NCBI RefSeq assembly: GCF_001517425.1
Contig: NZ_FBWL01000159.1
Location: forward strand, 1-64,000
Source: Clostridium sp. C105KSO13
GTDB lineage: Bacteria > Bacillota > Clostridia > Lachnospirales > Lachnospiraceae
Direction: 5' to 3'
DNA length: 64,000 nucleotides
Below the pieces are notes generated by a model, which was not told the origin of the DNA, made no database searches, and saw only the letters and a program-made list of their open reading frames with translations. Made by a program: the position numbers and the translations under genes. Shown piece by piece: positions 26,655 to 35,718 of this stretch; position 1 is the stretch's first letter; each line of letters starts with the position of its first letter.

Positions 26655-27740
26655 CTAAAACACTAGCGCCACTTTAAAATCTCCATGTTTTCCTGTGGCA
26701 CACTCAAATGCCTTTTCCCATTCCTCAACTTTAAACTTCCTGGAAACCACTCCCTTTGTCTCCAATTTTCCATTTTCTATATTCTCAATGACAAATGGAA
26801 ATGCATATGGGCTCAAATGTGATCCTAGAATATCCAGTTCCTTCCTGTCTCCGATAATGGACCAGTCAACTGTAGTAGATGCTCCGAATACACTGAACTC
26901 CACAAAGCGTCCCAACTTCCTTACCATACTTAGTCCCTGGATTACACTGGAAGGATGCCCTGTTGCCTCGATGTAAACGTCACATCCATAGCCCTCGGTC
27001 AATGTTTCAATTTTTTTTATTACGTTAAGCTTTCCCGGATTCCATACAATATCGGCTCCAAATTCTTTTGCTTTTTCCAGGCGTTCATCCATCATATCCA
27101 GTACAATCAATTTCTTAGGGTTTTTCATTCTGGCATAGGTCACCATTCCCAGCCCTAATGTACCGGCCCCTGAAATCACCACTACATCTTCGTTTGTAAT
27201 ATTTCCTCTGTCCACCGCATGTTTGGAACAGCCATAGGGCTCAATCAGCAGTGCATTCTCAGTAGACATGGTATCCGGAACAGGAGTGATTACTGCAGTC
27301 TTGGGATACCTTACATACTCTGCCATACCACCGCTATTTTCCCTTTGAAAGCCAAAAATATTGTGGGGCTGGCACATCCAGTAATGTCCGTCTTTACAAA
27401 ATCTACATTTTCCGCAGGGTACAATCTGGTCAGCAATAATTCTGTCACCCAGTTCATAACCCTCCACATTTTCTCCCATTTCCACAATATGCCCGAAAAA
27501 TTCATGTCCCGGAATAAACGGTGGTTTTACCCAGGAGGGCTGAACCTCATCCCCCCAGAACATTGCTGCACCGTGGCTGCATTTCAAATCTCCTGCACAG
27601 ATTCCGCAGGCCTCTGTTTTAATTATGATATCATCAGGTCCACATTCCGGAACCGGATATTCAGGCTCAAATACATATCTATCCTTATCATAAGCTACCA
27701 GTGCCTTCATTGTTTTAGGCGTTTTTCCTTTATTTCCCAT
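26655..27740 (-). CDS. Zinc-dependent polyol dehydrogenase
   Basis: A 361-residue medium-chain dehydrogenase. Catalytic zinc ligands are in 'EACGICAGDLK' and 'IPGHEFFGHIVE'; the structural zinc Cys cluster is 'CGKCRFCKDGHYWMC'; the Rossmann motif 'ISGAGTLGLGMV' ends with an acidic residue at 'VLDMMDE', favouring NAD+. 'CGICAGDLK' and 'HNIFGFQ' are like the erythritol/L-threitol dehydrogenase group. With an L-xylulokinase-like kinase and UlaE-like epimerase, oxidation of a pentitol such as xylitol or L-arabitol to L-xylulose is a reasonable guess. Confidence 0.85.
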   Translation of the reverse strand: MGNKGKTPKTMKALVAYDKDRYVFEPEYPVPECGPDDIIIKTEACGICAGDLKCSHGAAMFWGDEVQPSWVKPPFIPGHEFFGHIVEMGENVEGYELGDRIIADQIVPCGKCRFCKDGHYWMCQPHNIFGFQRENSGGMAEYVRYPKTAVITPVPDTMSTENALLIEPYGCSKHAVDRGNITNEDVVVISGAGTLGLGMVTYARMKNPKKLIVLDMMDERLEKAKEFGADIVWNPGKLNVIKKIETLTEGYGCDVYIEATGHPSSVIQGLSMVRKLGRFVEFSVFGASTTVDWSIIGDRKELDILGSHLSPYAFPFVIENIENGKLETKGVVSRKFKVEEWEKAFECATGKHGDFKVALVF

Positions 27741-27772
27741 GATTATACCTTCCTTTCCTTTATAAAATATCC

Positions 27773-28897
27773 TTACACTCTGATTCGATTTCCTGTGTCA
27801 GGATCAAACAGGTGTGTCCGTTCCTCATGAAAAACCAGCTGTACTTTCTGCCCAGCCTCATAATAGACATCCTCGGGAGTAGTCATACTTAACAACATTT
27901 CACCTACTCTTACCGAAATTCTTCTCTCATCTCCAAGATTTTCATATACTGCAACAGGCACCGGCGTAGATAAAGCTTTCCCCCTGGCAATCAGCACATC
28001 CACCGGACGCACTCCCAGGATTACTTTCATTTTGTCCTTTACGATCTTGTTGTAGCGTTTCGGCACTTCCACCCAAAGATCGCTGCCTTCAAATGTAAAC
28101 ATATACTTATCTTCCTGTTTTTGGATTACAGAGGTCAATAAGTTCATGGGAGGTTCACCGATAAAACCTGCTACAAATTCATTGGCAGGGTCATCGTATA
28201 CCTCCAGAGGCGTACCAATCTGCTGTATCTCTCCCTCCTTCATGATAATAATCCTGTCAGCCAGAGACATTGCCTCCAGCTGGTCGTGGGTTACAATAAT
28301 CGTTGTACACTTGATCTCATAATGCATACGTTTGATTTCCTGCCTGAGCTGCTGCCGCATTTTACCGTCCAGATGACTTAGAGGCTCATCCAGAAGTAAA
28401 AGACCGGGTCTTCTCACAATTGCTCTGGCAATGTTAACTCTCTGCTTTTGTCCGCCGGACAAGGCGGATGGTTTCATATCCAGCAGATCATCAATTTTCA
28501 TAAGAGGGGCGACATACTCAATGGCCTTTTTGATTTCCTCTTCCTTTTTCTTTTTAGCCCGCATATTAAAAGCCAGATTTTCATACACAGTCAGCGGCGG
28601 ATAAAGTGCATAGTCTTCAAATGCCAGCCCTATGTTCCTGTCCTTTGGCTGTAAATTATTAATGCATACATCACCTATGTACATCTCTCCCGCAGTAATG
28701 GTCTCCAGCCCCGCTACCATCCGGAGAGTCGTTGATTTTCCACAGCCTGAAGGCCCCAATATTCCGATGAATTCTCCGTCCTTACATGCATAAGAGACAT
28801 CTTTTACAGCAAAATCGTTTTGCTTTTTCTTTTGAAACATCTTGTTTTTCTGAACGTCGTACCGTTTGTATATATTTTTCAATATAAGCTCTGCCAT
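27773..28897 (-). CDS. Carbohydrate ABC transporter ATPase (MsmK/UgpC type), copy B
   Basis: A 374-residue ATPase with Walker A 'GPSGCGKSTTLRMV', signature 'LSGGQKQRVNIARAI', Walker B 'LLLLDEPLSHLD' and a C-terminal TOBE/OB-fold region from about residue 245. An unusual Lys-rich insert 'KKKEEEIKKA' follows the Q-loop. It is paired with a second, different ATPase immediately upstream, so the importer probably uses an ATPase heterodimer. Confidence 0.92.
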   Translation of the reverse strand: MAELILKNIYKRYDVQKNKMFQKKKQNDFAVKDVSYACKDGEFIGILGPSGCGKSTTLRMVAGLETITAGEMYIGDVCINNLQPKDRNIGLAFEDYALYPPLTVYENLAFNMRAKKKKEEEIKKAIEYVAPLMKIDDLLDMKPSALSGGQKQRVNIARAIVRRPGLLLLDEPLSHLDGKMRQQLRQEIKRMHYEIKCTTIIVTHDQLEAMSLADRIIIMKEGEIQQIGTPLEVYDDPANEFVAGFIGEPPMNLLTSVIQKQEDKYMFTFEGSDLWVEVPKRYNKIVKDKMKVILGVRPVDVLIARGKALSTPVPVAVYENLGDERRISVRVGEMLLSMTTPEDVYYEAGQKVQLVFHEERTHLFDPDTGNRIRV

Positions 28898-28898
28898 A

Positions 28899-30044
28899 TT
28901 ATCCCTCCCTTTTTGCAGCCATATAGCGGGACATGTTATTTCTTATGATAAATTCCAGGGTTTCACCATTAAAATAGATTGCATTAGTCATATTGAATTT
29001 CATGTAGACCTCCTGGTCCAGTTTTGCCACAGTATCATTGGGGCAGGTGACAGCGATTTTTGTGTCTCCCATTAAGACTGTCATGATTACCTTATTTCCA
29101 ATGGGCTCATTTGCATATACGGTTCCTTCCAGCCACTCATCTCCGAGTTTTTCAAAGGCAAATTTGATATCATTCCCCCTCAAACCTATATGTATATGAT
29201 CCGTATTTGCCTCTTTCAACGCCTGCAGGGCATCCTCAGTAGGATACAGCAAAACATCCCTGTCCGGCAGCTTAAGATATACACAGTCTTCCTGTATGTA
29301 TCTTTTTCCTTCAAATATGTTAATTTCAGGTTCCCCAAATAAGCGGGCAACAAATTCATTGCAGGGAGTATAGTACATTTCCTGAGCGGTCCCTATCTGG
29401 ACAATTTCACCATGATTAAGAACCCCTATTCTGTCTGCTAGGGACATTGCCTCCATATAATCATGCGTTACATAAATGGTAGTGGAATTGATAGAAGTTT
29501 GCATCTCTTTCAGCTCACCCCTCATAAAGTGACGCAGTTTTGCGTCCAAGTGGGCCAGGGGCTCATCCATCAGGAATACATTTGGTGTTCTCACCAGACA
29601 TCTCCCTAAAGCCACCCTCTGCCGCTGTCCATTGGACAGCTGGCTTGGTTTTCTTTCCATAAGATGATTGATTTTCATCATCTTTGTGACCTTATCTACC
29701 GCTGTTTTTATATATTCTTCATCTTTTTTATATAGCTTGCTTCGCATTGGTGATGCGATATTATCATACACCGATAAATTAGGATACAAAGCATAATTCT
29801 CAAAAACCATGGATACATTTCTATCCTTAGATTCCACATGATTTACAATGCTACCGCCGATTTTCACCAGACCCTTTTCGGGAAACTCAGCTCCTGCAAT
29901 GGTTTTAAGCAATGTTGTTTTCCCGGCTCCTGCCGGCCCGAACAAGACAAAAAATTCATTGTCCTGAACCGTCAGACTCACATTATTTAATGCTTTCACA
30001 TCCCCAAACTGTTTCGTAATGTTCTCAAGTTCTATCTGTGCCAT
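28899..30044 (-). CDS. Carbohydrate ABC transporter ATPase, copy A
   Basis: A 381-residue ATPase. Walker A reads 'GPAGAGKTTLLKTI' and Walker B 'VFLMDEPLAHLD'. The signature is 'LSNGQRQRVALGRCL', in which Asn replaces the first Gly of LSGGQ. That change, together with the normal partner encoded 1 bp downstream, suggests an asymmetric heterodimer, as known for some two-ATPase polyol importers. A C-terminal TOBE region follows residue 240. GCGGAGG precedes the ATG. Confidence 0.92.
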   Translation of the reverse strand: MAQIELENITKQFGDVKALNNVSLTVQDNEFFVLFGPAGAGKTTLLKTIAGAEFPEKGLVKIGGSIVNHVESKDRNVSMVFENYALYPNLSVYDNIASPMRSKLYKKDEEYIKTAVDKVTKMMKINHLMERKPSQLSNGQRQRVALGRCLVRTPNVFLMDEPLAHLDAKLRHFMRGELKEMQTSINSTTIYVTHDYMEAMSLADRIGVLNHGEIVQIGTAQEMYYTPCNEFVARLFGEPEINIFEGKRYIQEDCVYLKLPDRDVLLYPTEDALQALKEANTDHIHIGLRGNDIKFAFEKLGDEWLEGTVYANEPIGNKVIMTVLMGDTKIAVTCPNDTVAKLDQEVYMKFNMTNAIYFNGETLEFIIRNNMSRYMAAKREG

Positions 30045-30057
30045 GGCTTTACCTCCG

Positions 30058-30918
30058 CTATCCTTTTACTGCACCGAAACTTAAACCGCGGACCAAATGT
30101 TTCTGAATAAACAATGCCACAATTACTTCCGGAAGTACTGCAATGGTGGAGGCAACAGCCACCTGACCATAATGCACTGTATCAGAGGCTATATAACGCA
30201 GTGCCGTAATCGTAATTGTCTGAATTTCAAAACCACTTAATATCAGTGGAAATGTGAAACTGTTCCATGCGAAAATGAATGCCAGCAGAGCAGAGGCTAC
30301 CAACCCGGGTTTAATCAAAGGTACAAGGGTCTTGAAAAACACTTCATACCATGTATAGCCGTCCAGCTGCGCCGCCTGCTCCAACTCCACACTGATATCT
30401 TCAAAATATCCCCTGACCACCCAAATTAAAAGTGGCATGGTAATGAGCTGATAGACCCAGATCAATCCAAAATACGTATCGTATAATCCTATTTTTTGAA
30501 AAATCAAGAAAATAGGGAGAATCACCAGAATTTCAGGTGCAAATTTGAACGATAATATTTGAAAAGCCACGTCTTCCTTTTTCTTGAAATCGTACCTTGC
30601 CAATGCATATGCGCATGGCACTCCGGCAATAACGGTAATAATCACCGCCCCGCCCGCCACTACCAGGTTCTGAAAAAAAGCGCGAAAGTAATCCGTTCCT
30701 ACCAGCACCGCCCTGAAGTTATCCAAGGTAGGATGGAAAATGAAAATAGTATTGTACATTTGCGCATCTGATTTAAATGCACAAACCACCATCCATACCA
30801 GTGGAAACAGGGCGAACATGGCAAACATGGTTAATCCCAAATTTCTTCCTATGGGTCCTAATATTTTAAATATTTTTTGATTTTTTGAGCTGTCTGCCAG
30901 CTGTCCCTGATTCTCCAT
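30058..30918 (-). CDS. Sugar ABC permease, MalG type
   Basis: A 286-residue permease with six spans. The cytoplasmic EAA loop reads 'ELEQAAQLDGYTWYEVFFKT' followed by 'LVPLIKPGL', where it contacts the ATPase. Pairs with the MalF-type permease encoded 10 bp upstream. AAAGGAGG site. Part of the putative polyol importer. Confidence 0.92.
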   Translation of the reverse strand: MENQGQLADSSKNQKIFKILGPIGRNLGLTMFAMFALFPLVWMVVCAFKSDAQMYNTIFIFHPTLDNFRAVLVGTDYFRAFFQNLVVAGGAVIITVIAGVPCAYALARYDFKKKEDVAFQILSFKFAPEILVILPIFLIFQKIGLYDTYFGLIWVYQLITMPLLIWVVRGYFEDISVELEQAAQLDGYTWYEVFFKTLVPLIKPGLVASALLAFIFAWNSFTFPLILSGFEIQTITITALRYIASDTVHYGQVAVASTIAVLPEVIVALFIQKHLVRGLSFGAVKG

Positions 30919-30928
30919 ATACCCTCCT

Positions 30929-31858
30929 TTACTTTCCTGCAGCCTGTCGCGCCAGATGCCTCTGGCGTTTTACCAGGAACTGTGCTGCTTTATTAATAAG
31001 AAACCACAGAATCAGCAGATAGGGCAATGCAGCTGCCAGTTTCTGATAGGTAAATCCATTAAGATAACCTGTCAGAGATATATTCATCAATGTATCTCCG
31101 GGTCCTCCTTTTGTCAGAGCATATATAATGCCAAACTCCTGCAATGCAGCCATAAGCCTGAATAACAGTGCAATATACATAAAGGGCTTCAGCATGGGAA
31201 GTGTCAGCGTCTTGAATGTGAACCAGGCACCCGCTCCATCCACTGCTGCCGCCTCAAATGGTGATTTCGGCAAGGATTGAATCCCTGCCAAAACTAGCAA
31301 TAGCACAAACGGTGTATTTACCCATGCATCAATTAAAATCGCTGTAAAGAGAGCTGTACTGTGCGATGCCGCCCATGGAAAGTTATGAACCCCAAAGATG
31401 TTCAGCACCTTTTCCAGAATCCCCACTGTATTCGACGTCATCAACTGCCAGATCAGCACTGCAATGGCCGGTGCAACCATCAGTGGAAATGTAAACAGCA
31501 CTTTCAGTATCCTGCTGTATCTGGTATCCTTCCTGAGCAGAAGGGCCACGCCTGTCCCCAGAAGCATCTCTGTGGCTGTGGCAAAAATACCATATTTTAA
31601 AGTCACACCGAGGGCATGGTAAAACTCTTTGCCAGTAAACATGCTGATCCAGTTCTTTAACCCTACAAACCCCCATTTCGGCAGACGGAAGGAGTAATTA
31701 GTAAAAGAAAGGAAAATTGCAGTGATAAATGGAATCATAATACCGATAAGTATCAACAACCCTGGTGCGATAATATAATACGGACGTCTGCGGATACGTG
31801 CAGGTACTTCATTATAATTGATTTCTCCGCTTGTCTTTTTTCTACTGCTTCCAAACAT
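30929..31858 (-). CDS. Sugar ABC permease, MalF type
   Basis: A 309-residue CUT1-type permease with six membrane spans after a short cytoplasmic N terminus. The EAA loop is 'PFEAAAVDGAGAWFTFKTLT'. It forms the membrane channel with the MalG-type partner. ACAGGAGG precedes the ATG. Lies 23 bp after the binding-protein gene. Confidence 0.92.
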   Translation of the reverse strand: MFGSSRKKTSGEINYNEVPARIRRRPYYIIAPGLLILIGIMIPFITAIFLSFTNYSFRLPKWGFVGLKNWISMFTGKEFYHALGVTLKYGIFATATEMLLGTGVALLLRKDTRYSRILKVLFTFPLMVAPAIAVLIWQLMTSNTVGILEKVLNIFGVHNFPWAASHSTALFTAILIDAWVNTPFVLLLVLAGIQSLPKSPFEAAAVDGAGAWFTFKTLTLPMLKPFMYIALLFRLMAALQEFGIIYALTKGGPGDTLMNISLTGYLNGFTYQKLAAALPYLLILWFLINKAAQFLVKRQRHLARQAAGK

Positions 31859-31881
31859 CTGCCCACCTCCTGTGATGGATA

Positions 31882-33321
31882 TCAGTACTGAGACAAATCA
31901 ATGTCTGAAACAGCTTTATCCATTTTCTTCTTTAACTGATCCATCCCTTCCTGGACAGAATCATACTTACCTGCAACAATATCCTGAAGTGTAGCTGCCC
32001 ATTCTGTTGTAGTCTCAAAGAAATAGGGCTGTGGTGTAAATAGAATTGTAGTGTTATTAATGGTTGCATTATAAGCATCAATATAGCCCGGCTGTCCTTC
32101 CATCATAGTCTTAAACTCTTGTGACTCCCATACAGATGTACGTGCCGGATCCAGACTATTTCCTTCGACAGTCGCATACTTTGCAAAATCTTTGCCTGTA
32201 AAGTACATGATGTAATACCATGCGGCACCTTTATTTTTGGACGCAGAATTCATTGCAACGGACCATGTCCAGTAGTTGGAAATCTGAGTATCTCCTTCTC
32301 TTTTCACCGGCAGAGGTGCAAATGCAATATTTCCGGCTTCTTCAGAAGCACCTTCCCAATTCTGATGTACCGGATTGTTGTCCGCATCGAGTACCATGGC
32401 TGTATTTCCAGTTCCAAGGTCAACACCACAGTCATACCATGTATACTTTGACCAGGAAGAACTTCCGCCCCGTTTGATCATATCTACGAAAAACTCTGTC
32501 ATTTTAACTGCTTCAGGAGAATTTACTTTAGAGATCAGTTTATTACCTTCGATTTCAAAATCCTTTGCTCCAAATGCAGCAAACATGCTCATATATGCTG
32601 GATGGATGGTTCCCCAGTCCCGTGCTCCTCTGACTGCCACTGCATAGGAATTCTCTCCATTCCATCCCTGAAGCTTATCGCAGGCGTTCAAGAGCTCATC
32701 GTATGTCTTTGGAACCTGTAATCCATTGTCCTCAAATGCCTTTTTATTGTATGCCATTGTATATACTTCAAATGCAAGGGGAAGCGCCAGCTGCTGCCCT
32801 GTACCGACCTGCTCTCCCGGTACCCCTGACCATTTCAGTGCATCTACTGCACTCTGTACAAAATCATCATAGTCATAATCGGGACTGACCATGGACGGAT
32901 CCTCCAGATATGTATTCAAATCTTCCACATATCCCGACGCAGAATAATCCCAAAGCTGATATGCTCCTGACATAAATAAGTCTGGGCTTCCTGAACCACT
33001 GGCCAGTGATGTGGATACCTTGTCAAAATAATTGCTCTCCGGTGTAATCGAATATTCCACATGAATCCCGGTCAGATCTTCAAACTCTTCTAGTTTATTT
33101 ACCATTGCCTCTGAAGCCGTATGCTGTACCATCTGAATCTCAATGGTGGTACCGTCGTATTTTTTCCAGTCAAATTCGCCCCCTGTATCCGCTGATTTTG
33201 TTTTTTCAGCTTCATCATCCTTAGAAGATGTACTGCTGCCACCGCAGCCTGTCAGCATACCTGCCGTCATTACAGCTGCAATCGACACTGACAATATACG
33301 CTTAAACCATTTGTTTCTCAT
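31882..33321 (-). CDS. Extracellular solute-binding lipoprotein (CUT1)
   Basis: A 479-residue family 1 substrate-binding protein. The signal peptide ends in lipobox 'TAGMLTGCGGSS', so Cys is lipidated and the protein is tethered outside. Interior motifs such as 'GSPDLFMSGAYQLWDYS' and 'PLAFEVYTMAYNKKAFED' are typical of sugar or polyol binders. It is the first gene of the transporter block, behind its own promoter and a possible response-regulator site. Ligand is not readable; downstream enzymes suggest a polyol. Confidence 0.92.
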   Translation of the reverse strand: MRNKWFKRILSVSIAAVMTAGMLTGCGGSSTSSKDDEAEKTKSADTGGEFDWKKYDGTTIEIQMVQHTASEAMVNKLEEFEDLTGIHVEYSITPESNYFDKVSTSLASGSGSPDLFMSGAYQLWDYSASGYVEDLNTYLEDPSMVSPDYDYDDFVQSAVDALKWSGVPGEQVGTGQQLALPLAFEVYTMAYNKKAFEDNGLQVPKTYDELLNACDKLQGWNGENSYAVAVRGARDWGTIHPAYMSMFAAFGAKDFEIEGNKLISKVNSPEAVKMTEFFVDMIKRGGSSSWSKYTWYDCGVDLGTGNTAMVLDADNNPVHQNWEGASEEAGNIAFAPLPVKREGDTQISNYWTWSVAMNSASKNKGAAWYYIMYFTGKDFAKYATVEGNSLDPARTSVWESQEFKTMMEGQPGYIDAYNATINNTTILFTPQPYFFETTTEWAATLQDIVAGKYDSVQEGMDQLKKKMDKAVSDIDLSQY

Positions 33322-33387
33322 TCTTCATAACCCTCCTTGACTCCTTCATAAAGTGACCTTTTGTATCAATGCATTGAACTTAACTTC

Positions 33388-33416
33388 ATTATAGACACAT
33401 TTTATACATATCTAAA
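33388..33416 (-). promoter_or_regulatory. Promoter of the polyol transporter genes
   Basis: Perfect TATAAT (33388-33393) with a poor -35 TTTAGA (33411-33416) at 17 bases. A weak -35 fits a promoter that needs an activator. Confidence 0.5.
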
Positions 33417-33433
33417 TGCAGGATTTATCTATA

Positions 33434-33461
33434 ATTAACAACTTATTACTATATTGTTAAT
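33434..33461. promoter_or_regulatory. Possible activator-binding inverted repeat
   Basis: ATTAACAA-N12-TTGTTAAT, arms eight bases, lying 17 bases upstream of the weak -35 box. A candidate site for the AraC-type response regulator. Confidence 0.4.
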
Positions 33462-33506
33462 CCAGATTGGAAGATTTGTATAAATCTTTTGGAAATTAGA
33501 AAAATA

Positions 33507-35234
33507 TTATAATTCTTCTTTTATTACGGGCAGAATGATTTCCGCTATGGTAGCCACATTAGGTTCACTATCGAAAATCAGCTCCGCCCCTTCTCCAAAG
33601 TAAAGCTTTATCCGTTCCCGGATATTGGATATCCCGATATTGCTGAACCGTGTACTTTTTTCCTGTCCCTTGTTGATTTTTTCAGTGCTGCCTGCATCCA
33701 TCCCCATTCCGTTATCAATCACACGTATATGCAGCTTTCCGTCGAAGATTATGGCCGCAATGTGAACACGGTAGTTGCCTCTTTTTCCATTAAAACCATG
33801 AATAATTGAATTCTCCACCAATGGCTGCAGAATGAATCTTGGCACCCTGCACTTTTCAGTTTCCTCATCAATCATAGTCGTGAATTCAAAAATATCAGTG
33901 TACCGGTATTTTTGTATAATAATATAGTTTCTGACACTCTCTATTTCATTGTGGAGTGTAGTTTCTCCTTCCACTTTGCCCAGGTTGTATTGGAGCAACG
34001 TAATCAACGCTGTGCTCATCTCCGCAATATTGTCCACTCCCTGCATGACTGCCAACCATTTTATAGAGTCTAATGTATTATATAAAAAATGAGGATTTAT
34101 CTGAGCCTGCAGAATCTGGTATTCCATTTCCGCTTTCCGATTGCGGGACTGACGTTCTTTATCAAAAAAATCGTTAATTTGGTCGATCATACTGTTAAAT
34201 GCACCTCCCAGCCGGCCAAACTCATCCTGGCGCTTCACCGATGCATGAGCCGTAAAGTCTCCCTCCATCACTTTCTTACACACCTGCATCAATTCTTTAA
34301 TCGGATGCGTGATAGAACGGGTCAGCCATATAGTATAGCAGATGGAAATCATAGTGGTAATCACCAGAACGATTTGAAACACCCTCAGCATCTCCCGAAT
34401 ACTCTCCGTTGCCGCATCCTTTTGCAAAAATCTTACCAGGCTCCAGTCAGCCAGATTGATTTTTTCGGATACAATAATTACATCCTTTTTGTAAAGTTTT
34501 CCCTCAATCTGTGTGCTTTTCTTCAGCACCTCAGGATACCTTCGCAAAGCTTGTGTATAGTCCGACAATAAGGGATATTGGAGCAGAATAGCCCCATCAC
34601 TGTTTACAATCACGGCCTTGTCCTTCAGCCGGATAGACGAAGCCGTAAATAGCTTATGTATACTTTCGTAAGATACATCCAGCACCACAATTCCATACAC
34701 CTCTTTGGTTTCACTATCAAATACAGGACGGATATAGGATGTACTGCTCAAATAATCATCCTCTTCTGTGTTGTGGAAGCCGGTCCATATTCCTTTGCGC
34801 TCTGTACCTTCCACATATTCTTTGAGAAACTGTCTGTAAAACCTACGGTTGTCCTGCATATTTGTGGAACACCAAAAATCATTGATGCCTAGTATATGAA
34901 CATGATTAATGCTGTCATTCATACGTACCATATCGTTGATATAAGTTTGAATCTCCTCAATATTCCGGCCCTCACCGCCATTTTTCAGTACGTCTTGAAC
35001 TACTTCGTTAACGACGACAGAATAACTATACGCATCAATCATTGAGGTGAGCATATTGAACTGCTCCTTTGTCCCATTAGTGGCCTCCAAGTGATAGTTA
35101 ATCTCCATCGCTTCCATACGTTTACCATATAGAGCAGAAATAATTATAGAAAATATCAGCAGAATAAAAAAAAACAATAAAAACATTCCCAGAAATATAC
35201 GCGTTGACATAGACTTCTCTCTTTTATTTCCCAT
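33507..35234 (-). CDS. YesM-type sensor histidine kinase
   Basis: About 575 residues. A membrane span near residues 15-35 precedes an extracellular sensor region of about 240 residues, a second span near 285-305, a HAMP linker, and the His_kinase domain with phospho-acceptor His in 'QAQINPHFLYNTLDSIKW'; ATP-binding motifs are 'PLVENSIIHGF' and 'VIDNGMGM'. The start is uncertain: ATG 35234 is chosen, ATG 35210 has a better ribosome site, GTG 35258 is also open. Partner of the AraC-type regulator at 24987; likely senses an extracellular polyol or sugar. Confidence 0.9.
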   Translation of the reverse strand: MGNKREKSMSTRIFLGMFLLFFFILLIFSIIISALYGKRMEAMEINYHLEATNGTKEQFNMLTSMIDAYSYSVVVNEVVQDVLKNGGEGRNIEEIQTYINDMVRMNDSINHVHILGINDFWCSTNMQDNRRFYRQFLKEYVEGTERKGIWTGFHNTEEDDYLSSTSYIRPVFDSETKEVYGIVVLDVSYESIHKLFTASSIRLKDKAVIVNSDGAILLQYPLLSDYTQALRRYPEVLKKSTQIEGKLYKKDVIIVSEKINLADWSLVRFLQKDAATESIREMLRVFQIVLVITTMISICYTIWLTRSITHPIKELMQVCKKVMEGDFTAHASVKRQDEFGRLGGAFNSMIDQINDFFDKERQSRNRKAEMEYQILQAQINPHFLYNTLDSIKWLAVMQGVDNIAEMSTALITLLQYNLGKVEGETTLHNEIESVRNYIIIQKYRYTDIFEFTTMIDEETEKCRVPRFILQPLVENSIIHGFNGKRGNYRVHIAAIIFDGKLHIRVIDNGMGMDAGSTEKINKGQEKSTRFSNIGISNIRERIKLYFGEGAELIFDSEPNVATIAEIILPVIKEEL

Positions 35235-35364
35235 CCTAATAAACTCTTGCCCCCACACTTTAATCTAAAATTCATTTTTTGTATTGTACAATCCTTACTA
35301 ATCTACAATATGCTTGGTCGGGAAAAATTATCCGAACTTAAAGTCAAGTAGGAGGTAGTTGATT

Positions 35365-35473
35365 ATTCAATGTCACTTAGTTAGATAAATTTACAAGTTG
35401 CGATAGCAGTTTCTGATATTTTCGGAAGCTGCTATCGTAACTTATAAATTTGCTTAACTAAATGATATTGAAT
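35365..35473. repeat. 109-bp imperfect palindrome, MITE-like
   Basis: Two 49-bp arms around an 11-base centre match at 41 of 49 positions, and all eight differences are transitions. The ends are ATTCAAT and ATTGAAT. It lies in the 460-bp gap between the divergent kinase and permease genes; nothing else is evident there apart from AT-rich promoter-like sequence. Confidence 0.75.
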
Positions 35474-35718
35474 ATTTCAGATGGTTATCAAAAAATCACA
35501 TCAGGGTGATATATCTGTTTCGGCTGTCAATAAAATGTATTATACGGCGGGCTTGGTACTAGTATATAAGTATGGACACGAAAAGTTGAACAATCTATAA
35601 TAATATAATCAATTGGAAATATCATTTTGCGTGCGGAAATAATTATTGGCTTTCCTAAAAAAGCTGATATAATCGGAGCATACTCTGACTTTAATGTCAA
35701 AAGCGAAAGGATAAAACA

